Below are positions 23,832 through 33,392 of a DNA stretch of 64,000 bases, piece by piece; positions within the stretch are counted from its first letter, which is position 1, and each line of letters opens with the position of its first letter. Where the stretch lies: NCBI GenBank assembly GCA_009192285.1, contig WBVU01000004.1:620001-684000 (forward strand), given 5' to 3'. The DNA comes from Morchella semilibera. Taxonomy: Eukaryota; Ascomycota; Pezizomycetes; Pezizales; Morchellaceae. The notes under the pieces were generated by a model that saw only the letters and a list, made by a program, of their open reading frames with translations, was not told the origin of the DNA and did no database searches. The translations under genes and the position numbers were made by a program.

Positions 23832-25399
23832 TTACCCATACAGCAGCCTCTCCACTCTCTCCGCAATCGCCAACGAGCTCGTCAAGCCTGTCCCCGCCAC
23901 AAGTCAGCACACAGCACAAATCCTCTCTAATAAAACCACCATCACCCAAACTCACCCGGACTCTCGATCCCCACCATCTGAACAAACCCCTCCAATCCTT
24001 CCTCCATCCTCACCACAAAATCCACACTCCCTACGCCCCCCTCCTCCTTCCCCCTAATCTTCGGCCTCATCCCGCAATAATCCGGCACCAGATCCTCCTC
24101 CTTCACACATGGTAAGTACCTCCTAATCTGCTCCACCGCCTCACGCACCCTCCCCTCGCTGGGGACCAGGTCCTCCGGCCCGTCAACCCACTCCACGTCC
24201 GGCCCAAACCGCACCCGCCCGGCAATGTCAACCGTCAAATGCGTCCCCAGCCCGCCAAGCCCTTTGACAGGCGCCGGATACAGCAGCGTCTGCACGCCCC
24301 GTAGCGAGCTCCCGCTGTACGAAAAGTACGTCCCCTTGCAGAAGTACGCGCTCATCTGCCGCTCCGGCGGGAGCACCATGTTTGCGACTGCGACGGCGCC
24401 TAGGCCCGCCGCGTTGACGACAACGTCGGCGGTGACGGTAGCGTCACCACCGTTAGTGGTGATGCGGTAGCCGCCGGTGGGGAGGGGTTCAATCGCAGAT
24501 ACGGCGCTGTGGAACGCTGTGTCGCCGCCAGCGTCGCTGAAGGCCCCGTGCAGGTGCTGCATGAGGGCGTGGGAATCAACGATGCCTGTGCGTGGCGAGA
24601 GGAGCGCTCCGGAGCGGGCAATGACGAGGGGCTCGTATTTGCGGACTTCGCGGGGGGAGAGCCAGCGGAGGGGGATGGAGTGGTCAAGGGCGTGGGTGTA
24701 GAGCTCGTTGAGGGTTTCGAGCTCTGACTCGTTTTGTGCGAGGATGAACTTGCCTGGTGGGGGGAGTTAGGGACTTGTTGGAAAGAAGACAGTGACTATA
24801 GCGAGTAGTGCCCCCCTTGGCGGTGGGTCCGGTGGTGGTTGGCTGCGGTATGACCGGGCGAGACACCACCCGGAACCGCCGCCGTCGGGGGAGCCGGCCT
24901 ATCTCTCTAGCTCTCTCATCAACCCCCACAGAAAGGGCGCCCTACCAGTCCGACGATATGGTATCCTCGCTCTCTCACACAGCTCATACAGCATCTCCGC
25001 CCCTCTCACACACAACTCCGTCTTCAACGACCCCTCTGGATAATACAGCCCCGCATGGATAACCTGTCCCCGTCCTCTCTCAGCGTATATCCCACCTCCT
25101 CCGGGGAACAGAGACACAAACCTCCGAGTTCCGTGACGACGTCTCCATCCCGACCATTCCATTCCGCTCCAGCAGCAGCGTGCCCCCGCCGCCCGGGCGA
25201 TTCTCCGCGAGTCTGGCCGCGGCGGCGAGGCCGACGACGCCACCGCCAATGACCTGCTGGTGTGTCAGTGCGAGAGAATGGGGAGAATGGGGGAAGGAGG
25301 GAAGGATACGCAATGTGTGTAGTCGTTTTGGGACGCTGAGAGTGACGATGCGAGGCGGCGGGTGCCGGGAGTTCGTAGGCGCAGGAGATGGCGCTGCAT
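23832..25399 (-). CDS. L2HGDH: L-2-hydroxyglutarate dehydrogenase, mitochondrial
   Basis: This FAD enzyme oxidises L-2-hydroxyglutarate to 2-oxoglutarate, a metabolite-repair step. Five exons (25399-25310, 25253-25122, 25063-24946, 24753-23956 and 23887-23832) are all phase-consistent and give about 397 aa. The start at 25399 gives an Arg-rich presequence (MQRHLLRLRTPGTRRLASSL) leading into YTHC|VIGGGVVGLAAA (Rossmann FAD motif, about residues 28-42). A longer ORF from 25460 reads out of frame through intron 1 and was not chosen. Family signatures are ETSSRNSEV|IHAGLYYP, SLKTELCVRG, GIVDSHALMQHLH, NAAGLGA, DYCGMRPKI and the C-terminal MVGIESPG|LTSSLAIAERVE. It belongs to the DAO/L2HGDH branch with no missing motif. 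Its 3' end converges with the METTL16-like gene. Confidence 0.93.
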
Positions 25400-26014
25400 T
25401 ATGTATGAGGGTGGGTGTTAGATTTCGTGGTCGTGGTTGGATGCGTTTTATAGAGGCCAAGACTAGTGAGGCACCTACCTTTAGTTATGGAGATGAGTGC
25501 TTATCGATAGTTGTTTTATGCTATCGATAGTTGTTATGACGTGCGGCAATTAACGGCGCTGACAGACAGACAGGGTTTGTTTTTGGTAGGTGGGTACGGG
25601 GAGAGCGCCGGGGCAGCAGGGCGCATATGCATGCATGCATGGGTAGCTTGAGTTCGGTCAATGGGAGTTGGAATGGGGATATCTAGAGCGCAGAGAGAGA
25701 ATGGTTGCTAATCTGGGGGTAGGTCAATGATCAATTGGGACCGGAAATGATGTGTTCTAGGCAGAAGCTACCAGTCGGTTATCTATCACCACTACTGTAT
25801 CATAACACAAAATAACACTATTGCTGTAGTTAAAGCGGAAAGCACAATTGCAAGCACTAAACCGGTAAAAATGAGGAAGAAAAACAAAAGAAAATAGAGA
25901 TAAAGCCTCCAACCCTCTAAACGCCATTTCTATCAGCACTATCACCATTACCATTAACAAGCTATTTTCTAATGCCTGGGGCCAGCTACACAACCCATTT
26001 CCTACCTCCTCCAC
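25400..26014. other. Intergenic spacer
   Basis: This lies between the L2HGDH start and the 3' end of the small zipper gene, both on the minus strand. It contains a near-duplicate TATCGATAGTTGTT at 25503-25534, a GACAGACAGACAGG run at 25561-25573 and ATGCATGCATGC at 25626-25639. No gene is seen. Confidence 0.4.
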
Positions 26015-26500
26015 CTATAGCGCATGCACAAAGTCGTCCGGCAGCGCCTCCACCTCCACCTGCACCTGCACCCCACCCTCATTCCCACCCTCATTCCCCG
26101 CCTCCTCCACCCCCGGCCCCGGCCCCGGCCCCGCCTCCAACTCGGCCACTCTCCTCTCCAACTCCCCGATCCTCTTCTTCAGCATCTCGTTCTCCCTCGC
26201 CAGCATCTGGCTCTCGGCGACATAAAACGCCATATCCGAGTGCGCGCTGCCCAGCCACGGCACGTTCCCACCACCGCCGCCAATAAAGCTTGCCGCCACC
26301 AGCGGCGGGTTCTCCCCCGGGGGGGCGGGGGCGGGGGTGTCGGACTGCAGGTGCTGGAGGCGGATGAGGTTCAGGAGGCGGGCGACCTGTGCCTCCTCGG
26401 TGTCTGCTGGGGTTCGGGAGGAGGGGGCGGGAGTGGCGGGGCTGCTGGTCGGTATGGGTGTGAGCGAGGGGGGGGTGTCGAGTTTGTTGACGTCGGGCAT
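26015..26500 (-). CDS. Small leucine-zipper/coiled-coil protein, 161 aa
   Basis: I do not recognise the family with certainty. It is a single-exon ORF starting just after an A-rich leader (A12 immediately upstream of the ATG on the coding strand). The N-terminal half is Pro/Thr/Ser-rich. A helix around residues 94-125 has leucines every seven residues (LARENEM-LKKRIGE-LERRVAE-L), a classical zipper register. It is preceded by HSDMAFYVAESQM, which is not a basic region, so this is probably a dimerising protein and not a bZIP factor. The tail is Gly/Glu-rich and ends LPDDFVHAL. There is no signal or membrane segment. Confidence that it is coding rests on the heptad pattern and codon bias. Confidence 0.6.
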   Translation of the reverse strand: MPDVNKLDTPPSLTPIPTSSPATPAPSSRTPADTEEAQVARLLNLIRLQHLQSDTPAPAPPGENPPLVAASFIGGGGGNVPWLGSAHSDMAFYVAESQMLARENEMLKKRIGELERRVAELEAGPGPGPGVEEAGNEGGNEGGVQVQVEVEALPDDFVHAL

Positions 26501-29149
26501 CTTTTTTTTTTTTTGGTTGTTTGTGGTGGTGGTGGTGGTGGTGGTGGTTGTGGTTCGAGAATCCGAGATGAGAGGGTTTGGGTTGAGACGATGAATCTAA
26601 TGATGCACTGACTGATAAGATAAGAGAGAGAGACCGACCCCCTTACAGACACCCGCCCGGAAATAACAATTCGCTGCAACTTACCTACTACGAAACAAAA
26701 CACAGCTCTGGGACGAATGGATCGATATATCTAACAAGACAGCCCGAGTACCAGCAAAGTCCCCCCCCCCCTTTTACTTATATTCCCCCTTGTCCTCATG
26801 ATGTCACTCCTGTTTGGGTGACGGACATGTAGAGTATGTGGCCAGGGTTCTTGCTTGGGGTTACCGGGGCGGATTAGTATTCTATTCAGGATTGATTGAT
26901 TGATTGATTGATTACATGAGGATGGGCCTCGGACTGCAGCTGTATCATCATGTAGGCAGGGCAGAGGCGGTGGTACCGGTACATGTATGTTAATGTATGT
27001 CATCTATGTCATGTAGATAGAGTACCATCATATCCATCATGTATGTACTTTAACGGCGGGCGGGCAAGAACAGGTTTTAGAGTCTGTACTTTAGTTAATT
27101 GCGGCGGTTGCATACGGGGCTGCATTGCATACAGCGCCCTCTCGATTAGATTAGCGAAGAACCTCCCTTCACAAACTATCATCCGCTCCCCACCAAATCT
27201 CCGAGTGATACCGCATGAGCTCACACACACACACCACATCATGAACGAACGGACGGGCCCTCGGCAGCACAGCACAGCACAGCACAGATCAAACAATGCG
27301 CAGAAACAAACAGAAACAGAAACAAAACAAAGCAGCACAAGCGGCTGGAAATCTCCGCACAGCATACATACGGGGACCGGGCGCGGCCTCTGGTCCGAAT
27401 ATTGTTTCGAAGCCTTTTTTTTTTAATTTAAATAGGGCAGAAATTAACAGGGGTTGGGGGGGGGGGGGGTGAAAACGGCCGTGACACCGGACACCGACAC
27501 CGTCGTCGACACTGACACCGGGAGTCCGGGTTGCTCCCTTCTGTGCTGTTCTGCTCTACAGGGGAGAAAACACACAGACTGCGTGCGATTTGGTTTATGG
27601 TTATTGTTTTTTTTGGCATGCGCTAGCTACGGCTACATTATTGTAGATACATACTCTGTTTTACACTCGACAGTATATCCTTACTTGCCGGCGGCCGGAC
27701 GAAGGCCCGCCCACCGCCAGGCTGCGAGATAATTAAGGGCGAGGGCGTATGAGGAGGAGGAGGAGGAGGAGAGGAGTGCCGTCGGTATTTAAAAAGCTAG
27801 CAAGTTAGATTTGCATGTGCAAGACAACGTTATTTTTTTATTTTTGCAGAAGCAAGGATTGCAAATCATGTATGTACCCTATTTCCACCTCCTCGAATTG
27901 AATTGAATTCGTCATGGCCCTGTTGTGGTCCAGGTAATAATAATAGTAGTACCTAGTAGGAGTAATAAAAAAAAGGGGGGTCGTATTCAGGGTTATATTT
28001 AGGTCTCACCTGCTCTTGAGTGCCCCCCACAGACTGCCTATGACATTATGACCATTGGATAGGAGGAGAGGGAGGTGCTTTTTTTTTACCGGTTTTCCCA
28101 GAAACGTGAGCCCGGATCCTCGGGATTGGGTGCTTGCTGGATTACCTAAAGAGATTGAAGGAGGTCTGTGGGTAGCTATAGAGAGACATCATCATGTAGA
28201 GCAGGGGTGCAATTGCAATTGGGGAGAGGCTATTTCATGATTAAATTTGGAGGGGGCTTCAATTGCAGATGGAGGTGAGGCGTTGGTGGTGGAGGTTGTT
28301 GTTGTTGTTGATATTCGGTAGGCTCTCGCGGCTGCCTGTCCCGTTGGGAGGATTATGTATCCGCCTACGTAGGAGGAGGAAAGAAGAAAAAAAAAGAGTC
28401 CACGCGGGTGGAGGGTTTTTGTTTTTTGACAGGTACCGTACCGGGTGCGTGTATGTACCGGCTCTTTTTTCTTCCAGTTGTAGCTAGTAGGGTTAGGTTT
28501 TGGGCTTAGTTTATTTCGTTGGTGGCTTCTTGGAGTAATGGTAATGATATCATGAACTACCGGCGGAAAGAAAAGAAAAGAAAAAAAAGCTACAAGTCCT
28601 CATGATCAAAGTACATACTCGGTATCCCCTCGGGGTATTCGGAAAAACCATCACACACCACCACCCGCCCACCCCAAACCCAATATCAGGGTCTGGTCTT
28701 CTCTCGCAAAGGGAGTGGAGTAGAAATAATATAAAACACTACATGCATAGCTACCCAGATTGTGCACCCCCCGCGCTGTAGAGTGCAGGACGCCGCGATT
28801 TAAAGGATGTCGATTGCTCGATAGATTGCTGTGAGTCTATCTATATGCGAACCTGGATCTTGAGGGAGGGAGGGGGGTATATAGTGTGTAGTTGGGTATT
28901 TAATGAAAATCGTCGATATCAGCAGCATATAGCATGAGGGGTGCATTATATGGGGGGATGGGGGGATGGGGCTCGAAATCGATACTGATCAACTCTTTAA
29001 CTGTTGACGTTCCACGAGGCTAAAAAAGTTTTATTTTGCTCTGTTTTGGGGGGGTCGTCTAATGTAGGAGGTTGAAACGGTAAAATTGAATTTAAAATAA
29101 AAATCGCTTTTCCCACCCCTACGCAAATAAATGCCATCCCTATCCCTGC

Positions 29150-29188
29150 CCCCCAACCCCAACCCCCAACCCCCAACCCCCAACCCCT
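29150..29188. repeat. C-rich (CCCCAA)n tract, G-quadruplex-capable on the minus strand
   Basis: Five to six tandem CCCCAA/CCCCCAA units. The complementary strand carries five or more G4/G5 runs separated by TT, which fits G-quadruplex formation. It is not the usual fungal telomere repeat (TTAGGG) and lies internally. Confidence 0.7.
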
Positions 29189-29420
29189 GCCTACTACCGC
29201 ACTCACAAAACCACGAGAGGATGGACCCGGCGATGGGGGTCGCCGTGGGTAATCCGCGTTGCAGGTGAGGCTATTAATTGGGCAGGTTTTTTTAGCCATG
29301 GGCGCCATCCCTTGCTCCTGCCCCCCCCCGGCCGGCCAGACCTCGGTTTTCCCTACTGCCCTACCGTCCGTCCGACGACGACGTTTATGTAGACAGAGTG
29401 ACATTGTCAGCTCTGACATT

Positions 29421-29569
29421 GTACAGAGTCTGGTAGAATTATTGCGAAAGTGGGTCCCCCGCGACCCGATAATTCCATTGGCTCTTGAAAGGATTTTTGC
29501 TAGGAGCACGGACCAAGAAACCCACTCTATTAGCTCTGACTTTCGCATTAATTCTACCAGACTCTGTAC
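29421..29569. mobile_element. MITE with 31-bp TIRs and TA target duplication
   Basis: The left end GTACAGAGTCTGGTAGAATT (29421 onward) and the inverted right end (29539-29569) match over 31 bp with one mismatch. TA followed by CAGAG at each edge suggests a pogo/Tc1-type terminus with TA duplication. The 149-bp unit is noncoding; short ORFs running through it are chance. Confidence 0.85.
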
Positions 29570-29773
29570 TTTACCTATCCCACCCGTATCCCACCCGTCC
29601 ATCCACTCTAGTTATGCGCCGTTCGGGAATCTAGCCAGACTAAAAGTAGAAGCGGAAAAGATTAAAAAAATATAACAAAAGCACTTATTTCGTAGCCATC
29701 CAAACAAAACAAAAAGTGCCGGGCTCGGACTGGTTCCCGCCCACACACATAAGGATAGGCAGGGCATTGCAGG

Positions 29774-29774
29774 G

Positions 29775-29811
<37 letters not shown>
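29774..29811. repeat. (GGCA)n microsatellite
   Basis: Uninterrupted GGCA tetranucleotide units, about nine copies, in noncoding DNA. Confidence 0.85.
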
Positions 29812-31112
29812 GTAGCAAAGGAAGGGAACAGGAGGTGGCCCTCCCTATCCTGGGTGGCTTATGGCAGGGGGATGGATGGTCCAAGATGGATGGGCGGATG
29901 CACGGTGTGCGTACGTGCACGAGATGAGCATTGACTCGCCTTGGGTGGGTGGGTGGGTGGGCGCGGACAGCTGCACGCGTGGGAGATAGACTTGCACTGA
30001 AGCGAGCGAGTGTGTGTGTGTGTACGGACGTTCAACTAATGTAGACGTCAGACATGGTGAGCATACCTTCACCTCCTCCTCCTGCCCTCTAAAGTATATA
30101 CGAGGTGGGGAAGAGGAGTATGGGGAGGAGGAGTGGAATTGAAGACCTCAAGCTGGTAGGTACTCTACATTTACTAAAGAAGAGTAGTACTGTTCTTATT
30201 AGCCTGGCATTGACAGAGAGACTAGTAAAGTTAACGGTCATGCAGCCTGAAGATGGGGGGCTGAATTGAGTAGTCTCATGCTCAATCAACGAAATAAGAT
30301 AAGGGCAAGAGATGGAAAGAGAGCTAGAGTGAGAGTGAGTGAGTGAGTGTGAGTGTGAATGAGGGTCCAGAAGAGAAGCCACTTGAAGAGAGTTAGAATC
30401 CAGAGTCTACAATTCACAGTTCCAGAGCAGTCGGGGCTGTTCAAATAATTATATACTTTGTTGATGCATCATAACAATTACTAGGTTAGGTATGTATCTC
30501 CTCCATCTAGACTAGAGACCTCCTCCTCCTCCTCTTAATTGTTGGTGAGCTCTTTTTGTTTTTTGTAACCTGGAACCCACCGATCTTTTACTGGGGAACA
30601 CCCCCCCCCCCCTCCACTTCCCTTCTGGTGATGATGGCGGTGGTGGTCAGCCAGCCCCTTTCCTTCCCGAGGAATCCAACCTCCTCCGAGCCGGCGCTCT
30701 TCCCCCCCCCCCCCCATCGTCCCTTTTCCGCTTTTTCCCTCCTTCCCCATTCTCTTCCCTGTCGTTCTGTCGCCTCGAATCGAGCCTACCCTCTTTCGTT
30801 TTCGTTTCTTCCCTTCTTGTTCTTGCTTTATTTCCTCATATCATTCCTTGTTATTGATAACTCATATTGAGTTGAATCTTTTTTTCTATTTTTTTATTTT
30901 TTTATTATTTTTTTTTACATTCCTACTGAAGACTGTCTCTTCTCTCTCTCTTTGTTTTCTTGATAACCAATTCATCCCCCCCCCTCCCCCCCCTCTCCCC
31001 CTCTTCCCTTGCCCCCCTCCTACATCGTGACGGATTATCTCGTTTGAATTCTTGTTATTTTCTTTTACAATCCTCGAGGTCGTTCCTGGTTGGATGCCTC
31101 TAATCCGCTCAG

Positions 31113-33392
31113 ATGCTCGAACGTGGCCATGGATACAACAGAAATACGGGTATACCCATAGATGGTAACGCAACATCTAGCTACTACTACAATAACAGCA
31201 GCAGCAGCAGCAGCAACAGCAGTAGCAACAGCAGCAGCAATATCAATAGCAATAGCAGCAGCAACAGCAACAACAGCAACAGTAACCGTACCTCTTTCAT
31301 GGTAACTCCTCCACTTGCACCGCTAGGCATGGAGCATACGGAGGGGCATCGCCATAGCAGCACCTATCACCACCACCACCACAGCAGTAGTGGCGGCGGC
31401 GGCGGTAGCAGCAGCAGCAGCAGCAGCAGGCAGAAGGGCTTCTTCTCACTCTTCTCACGATTTGGTGTAAAGAACCGTTCACTTTCCCGGATAAATACAA
31501 AATCCAACGACTTTCCGAGGTTCGAGGCATCCGGCAACCATTCGGTCCCCAGTACGCCCATAACGCCCATGGCACCTACTACGCCCCATCCTCACGTCAA
31601 GCACTCGCTATCGCTTCCGGTTTTCTCCTCGCGACATGTTGCGCCCCAGATTGTGACTCCAATTGACCCCTCACCGCTGTCTCCAACCCAGAGGACATGG
31701 GAACATATACCATACTGGGTATCAGCAACACGGGCAATTCGGTTCGGATCGTTGGCTGCAACCACACTTTCGATGGAGACAATACTGAGGCGCAACCAGG
31801 AGCAGAAGGAGGAAGGTAGCAGGAGCAGGCGTGGCCGTATACTACAGAGGACACATGCCTCAACAAAATCGGTGGATCTGGACTGGACGACAAAGGTGTT
31901 TATCCTGGTGGAAGGGTCATTGCTTCAGTATTCGGGAGATGGGTCTGAGGAAAGGGAGCCTGAAAAGGTATTGCAGTTGACAGAGTCGTCAGTAGCGTTT
32001 GCAAGTGACCTGATCCCGGGTAGACCATGGGTTTTGCAGGTTTACCAGAGTGCAGGGCCTGACGGGAACTTACCGGTGCCTGAGAGAAGAGGATCATTCT
32101 TATCAAAGATGCCGACATTCTCCCACAAGACCTCCAAGAATTCAACGGCATCGCTTTTGTTGGTATTCGACGGGGCAGAGGAGATGGACGCTTGGATGAG
32201 TTCGATAAGAGCTGAGGCTATTAGGTTAGGCGGCGGGGTTCCGGACCATGAAAGAGATACCACAGAGGATATTGAGGAGGAGACGGAGGAGACTGATACC
32301 GAGGATAATGAGAACACATATGTCCATGCCAGGAGATACATGGAGAATGAAGGGGATTCGTCCAGGCACGAATCATCAGACGAAACCGCTTCCAAGCGGT
32401 TGTCTAACTCTACTTATTGTCGTCGGTCGTCAACAGAGGCTGGTAGATCCTTTACGACAGTTACTTCTGGAGATCAGATGGTGTTGGATCAGCTCCGAGG
32501 GTCAAGGTTGTCAATGCAGTCTATTGCTGATACGAAGGTATCAACAGTTTCCCCAGATACCAGCCCTGATCGTTCGACAAGGAATAAACGGAGGTCCACA
32601 GCCTCTGTGTCTGCAAGGTCCCGTTCGTCCATGGAATTAAAACCATCCTCCCTTCGTCCGTTGTCTGCAATTGATCGTGATGGAAATCTGTATTGGATTC
32701 CGCGGACCCCTTCGCCCTCTGCCCCCAATTTCTCACTGCCCACAGCTCTGTCAACCACCCATATCCAACAGCAGCCTGCAAGGAGACCCACTATGACGGT
32801 CTCTCAGCCAATTGCCATACCCCACAACCCCACCCCACCATTATCAAATCGTCCGAGCTTGTCTGCATTGTCGATTGTCGATTCATTACCGGATTCACCA
32901 CCGTATCCACTTCCACGGCAGCGCCACCGTCAAACATCTCATTCCACCCCCGCATCACCAAGAGTAGCGTCAGGGCCTTCAAAGCCCCGCCCCGTTTCGA
33001 TGGTTGATCCACGTCTAGCAACACCAGAGGTGACTATCACTAAGGCGCCCACCCTTCCTATGCTCATCAAGAAGCATCATTCGCAATCCGGCATTGCAAT
33101 CACAACCCGGACAAAGTCTCTAAGGAGGAAATCGATGACGGCAATTGGTCCCGCAGATGGACCGCCGCTACACCCACCCCCCTCCATCCCACTACCACAA
33201 TTACCCCCAGAGCCATATGATGAGCTCTATTCCTCCTCACTGCCTAGCGCGTCATTCCTGGGCGGGCGTAAACTGCCCGCATCACCGTTCGTGCAGGCAC
33301 CAAAGCCGCCCCCCGCAGCACCTTATGCTTTCAGGTCTCTGGGGAGCAGGCATTCATTCCACGGCGTTCGCAAGGGCGAGCGTTATGTATAA
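31113..33392 (+). CDS. PH-domain protein with Ser/Asn-rich N-terminus
   Basis: A single-exon ORF encodes 759 aa. The first ~110 residues are low complexity: long Ser/Asn and His/Ser/Gly runs coded by CAG/AGC-type microsatellites (31198-31290, 31368-31430). A pleckstrin-homology-type domain spans about residues 235-375. It contains the strands DLDWTTKVFILVEGSLLQYS, KVLQLTESSVAFASDL and WVLQVYQ, and a C-terminal helix around EEMDAWMSSIRAEAIRL. The rest is disordered and rich in Ser/Pro/Arg, with many basic-Ser motifs (RRSS, RKS) suited to phosphorylation. A role at membranes or the cell cortex is inferred from the PH domain only. No close named homologue comes to mind. An upstream pyrimidine-rich leader fits a fungal 5' UTR. 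Confidence 0.85.
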   Translation: MLERGHGYNRNTGIPIDGNATSSYYYNNSSSSSSNSSSNSSSNINSNSSSNSNNSNSNRTSFMVTPPLAPLGMEHTEGHRHSSTYHHHHHSSSGGGGGSSSSSSSRQKGFFSLFSRFGVKNRSLSRINTKSNDFPRFEASGNHSVPSTPITPMAPTTPHPHVKHSLSLPVFSSRHVAPQIVTPIDPSPLSPTQRTWEHIPYWVSATRAIRFGSLAATTLSMETILRRNQEQKEEGSRSRRGRILQRTHASTKSVDLDWTTKVFILVEGSLLQYSGDGSEEREPEKVLQLTESSVAFASDLIPGRPWVLQVYQSAGPDGNLPVPERRGSFLSKMPTFSHKTSKNSTASLLLVFDGAEEMDAWMSSIRAEAIRLGGGVPDHERDTTEDIEEETEETDTEDNENTYVHARRYMENEGDSSRHESSDETASKRLSNSTYCRRSSTEAGRSFTTVTSGDQMVLDQLRGSRLSMQSIADTKVSTVSPDTSPDRSTRNKRRSTASVSARSRSSMELKPSSLRPLSAIDRDGNLYWIPRTPSPSAPNFSLPTALSTTHIQQQPARRPTMTVSQPIAIPHNPTPPLSNRPSLSALSIVDSLPDSPPYPLPRQRHRQTSHSTPASPRVASGPSKPRPVSMVDPRLATPEVTITKAPTLPMLIKKHHSQSGIAITTRTKSLRRKSMTAIGPADGPPLHPPPSIPLPQLPPEPYDELYSSSLPSASFLGGRKLPASPFVQAPKPPPAAPYAFRSLGSRHSFHGVRKGERYV

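Larger units (their letters stand above)
26501..31112. other. 4.6-kb low-complexity intergenic region
   Basis: I find no supportable gene here. The DNA is full of simple sequence: (GGT)n at 26524-26550, (GATT)n at 26889-26910, (GGA)n at 27748-27770, (AACCCCC)n at 29150-29188, (GGCA)n at 29774-29811, (GGGT)n at 29941-29960, (TG)n at 30009-30023 and repeated poly-C/G runs (for example 26761-26770, 27457-27470, 30601-30612, 30703-30714). One MITE lies at 29421-29569. The last 500 bp before 31113 is pyrimidine-rich and probably promoter and 5' UTR of the PH-domain gene. Confidence 0.5.

Noticed and set aside
25080-25460. Upstream ATG at 25460 as the L2HGDH start
   Set aside because: That frame reads through intron 1; using 25399 gives a basic mitochondrial presequence and a phase-perfect splice into the FAD motif.
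29150-29188. Telomere remnant
   Set aside because: CCCCAA/CCCCCAA units are not the usual fungal CCCTAA repeat, and genes lie on both sides.
28997-29675. ORFs of 201 and 138 codons on opposite strands
   Set aside because: They run through a MITE and the CCCCAA tract, show no domain motifs and are explained by low-complexity sequence.
31297-31575. Antisense Cys-rich ORF opposite the PH-domain gene
   Set aside because: The Cys run is the complement of the AGC microsatellite encoding poly-Ser; not a gene.
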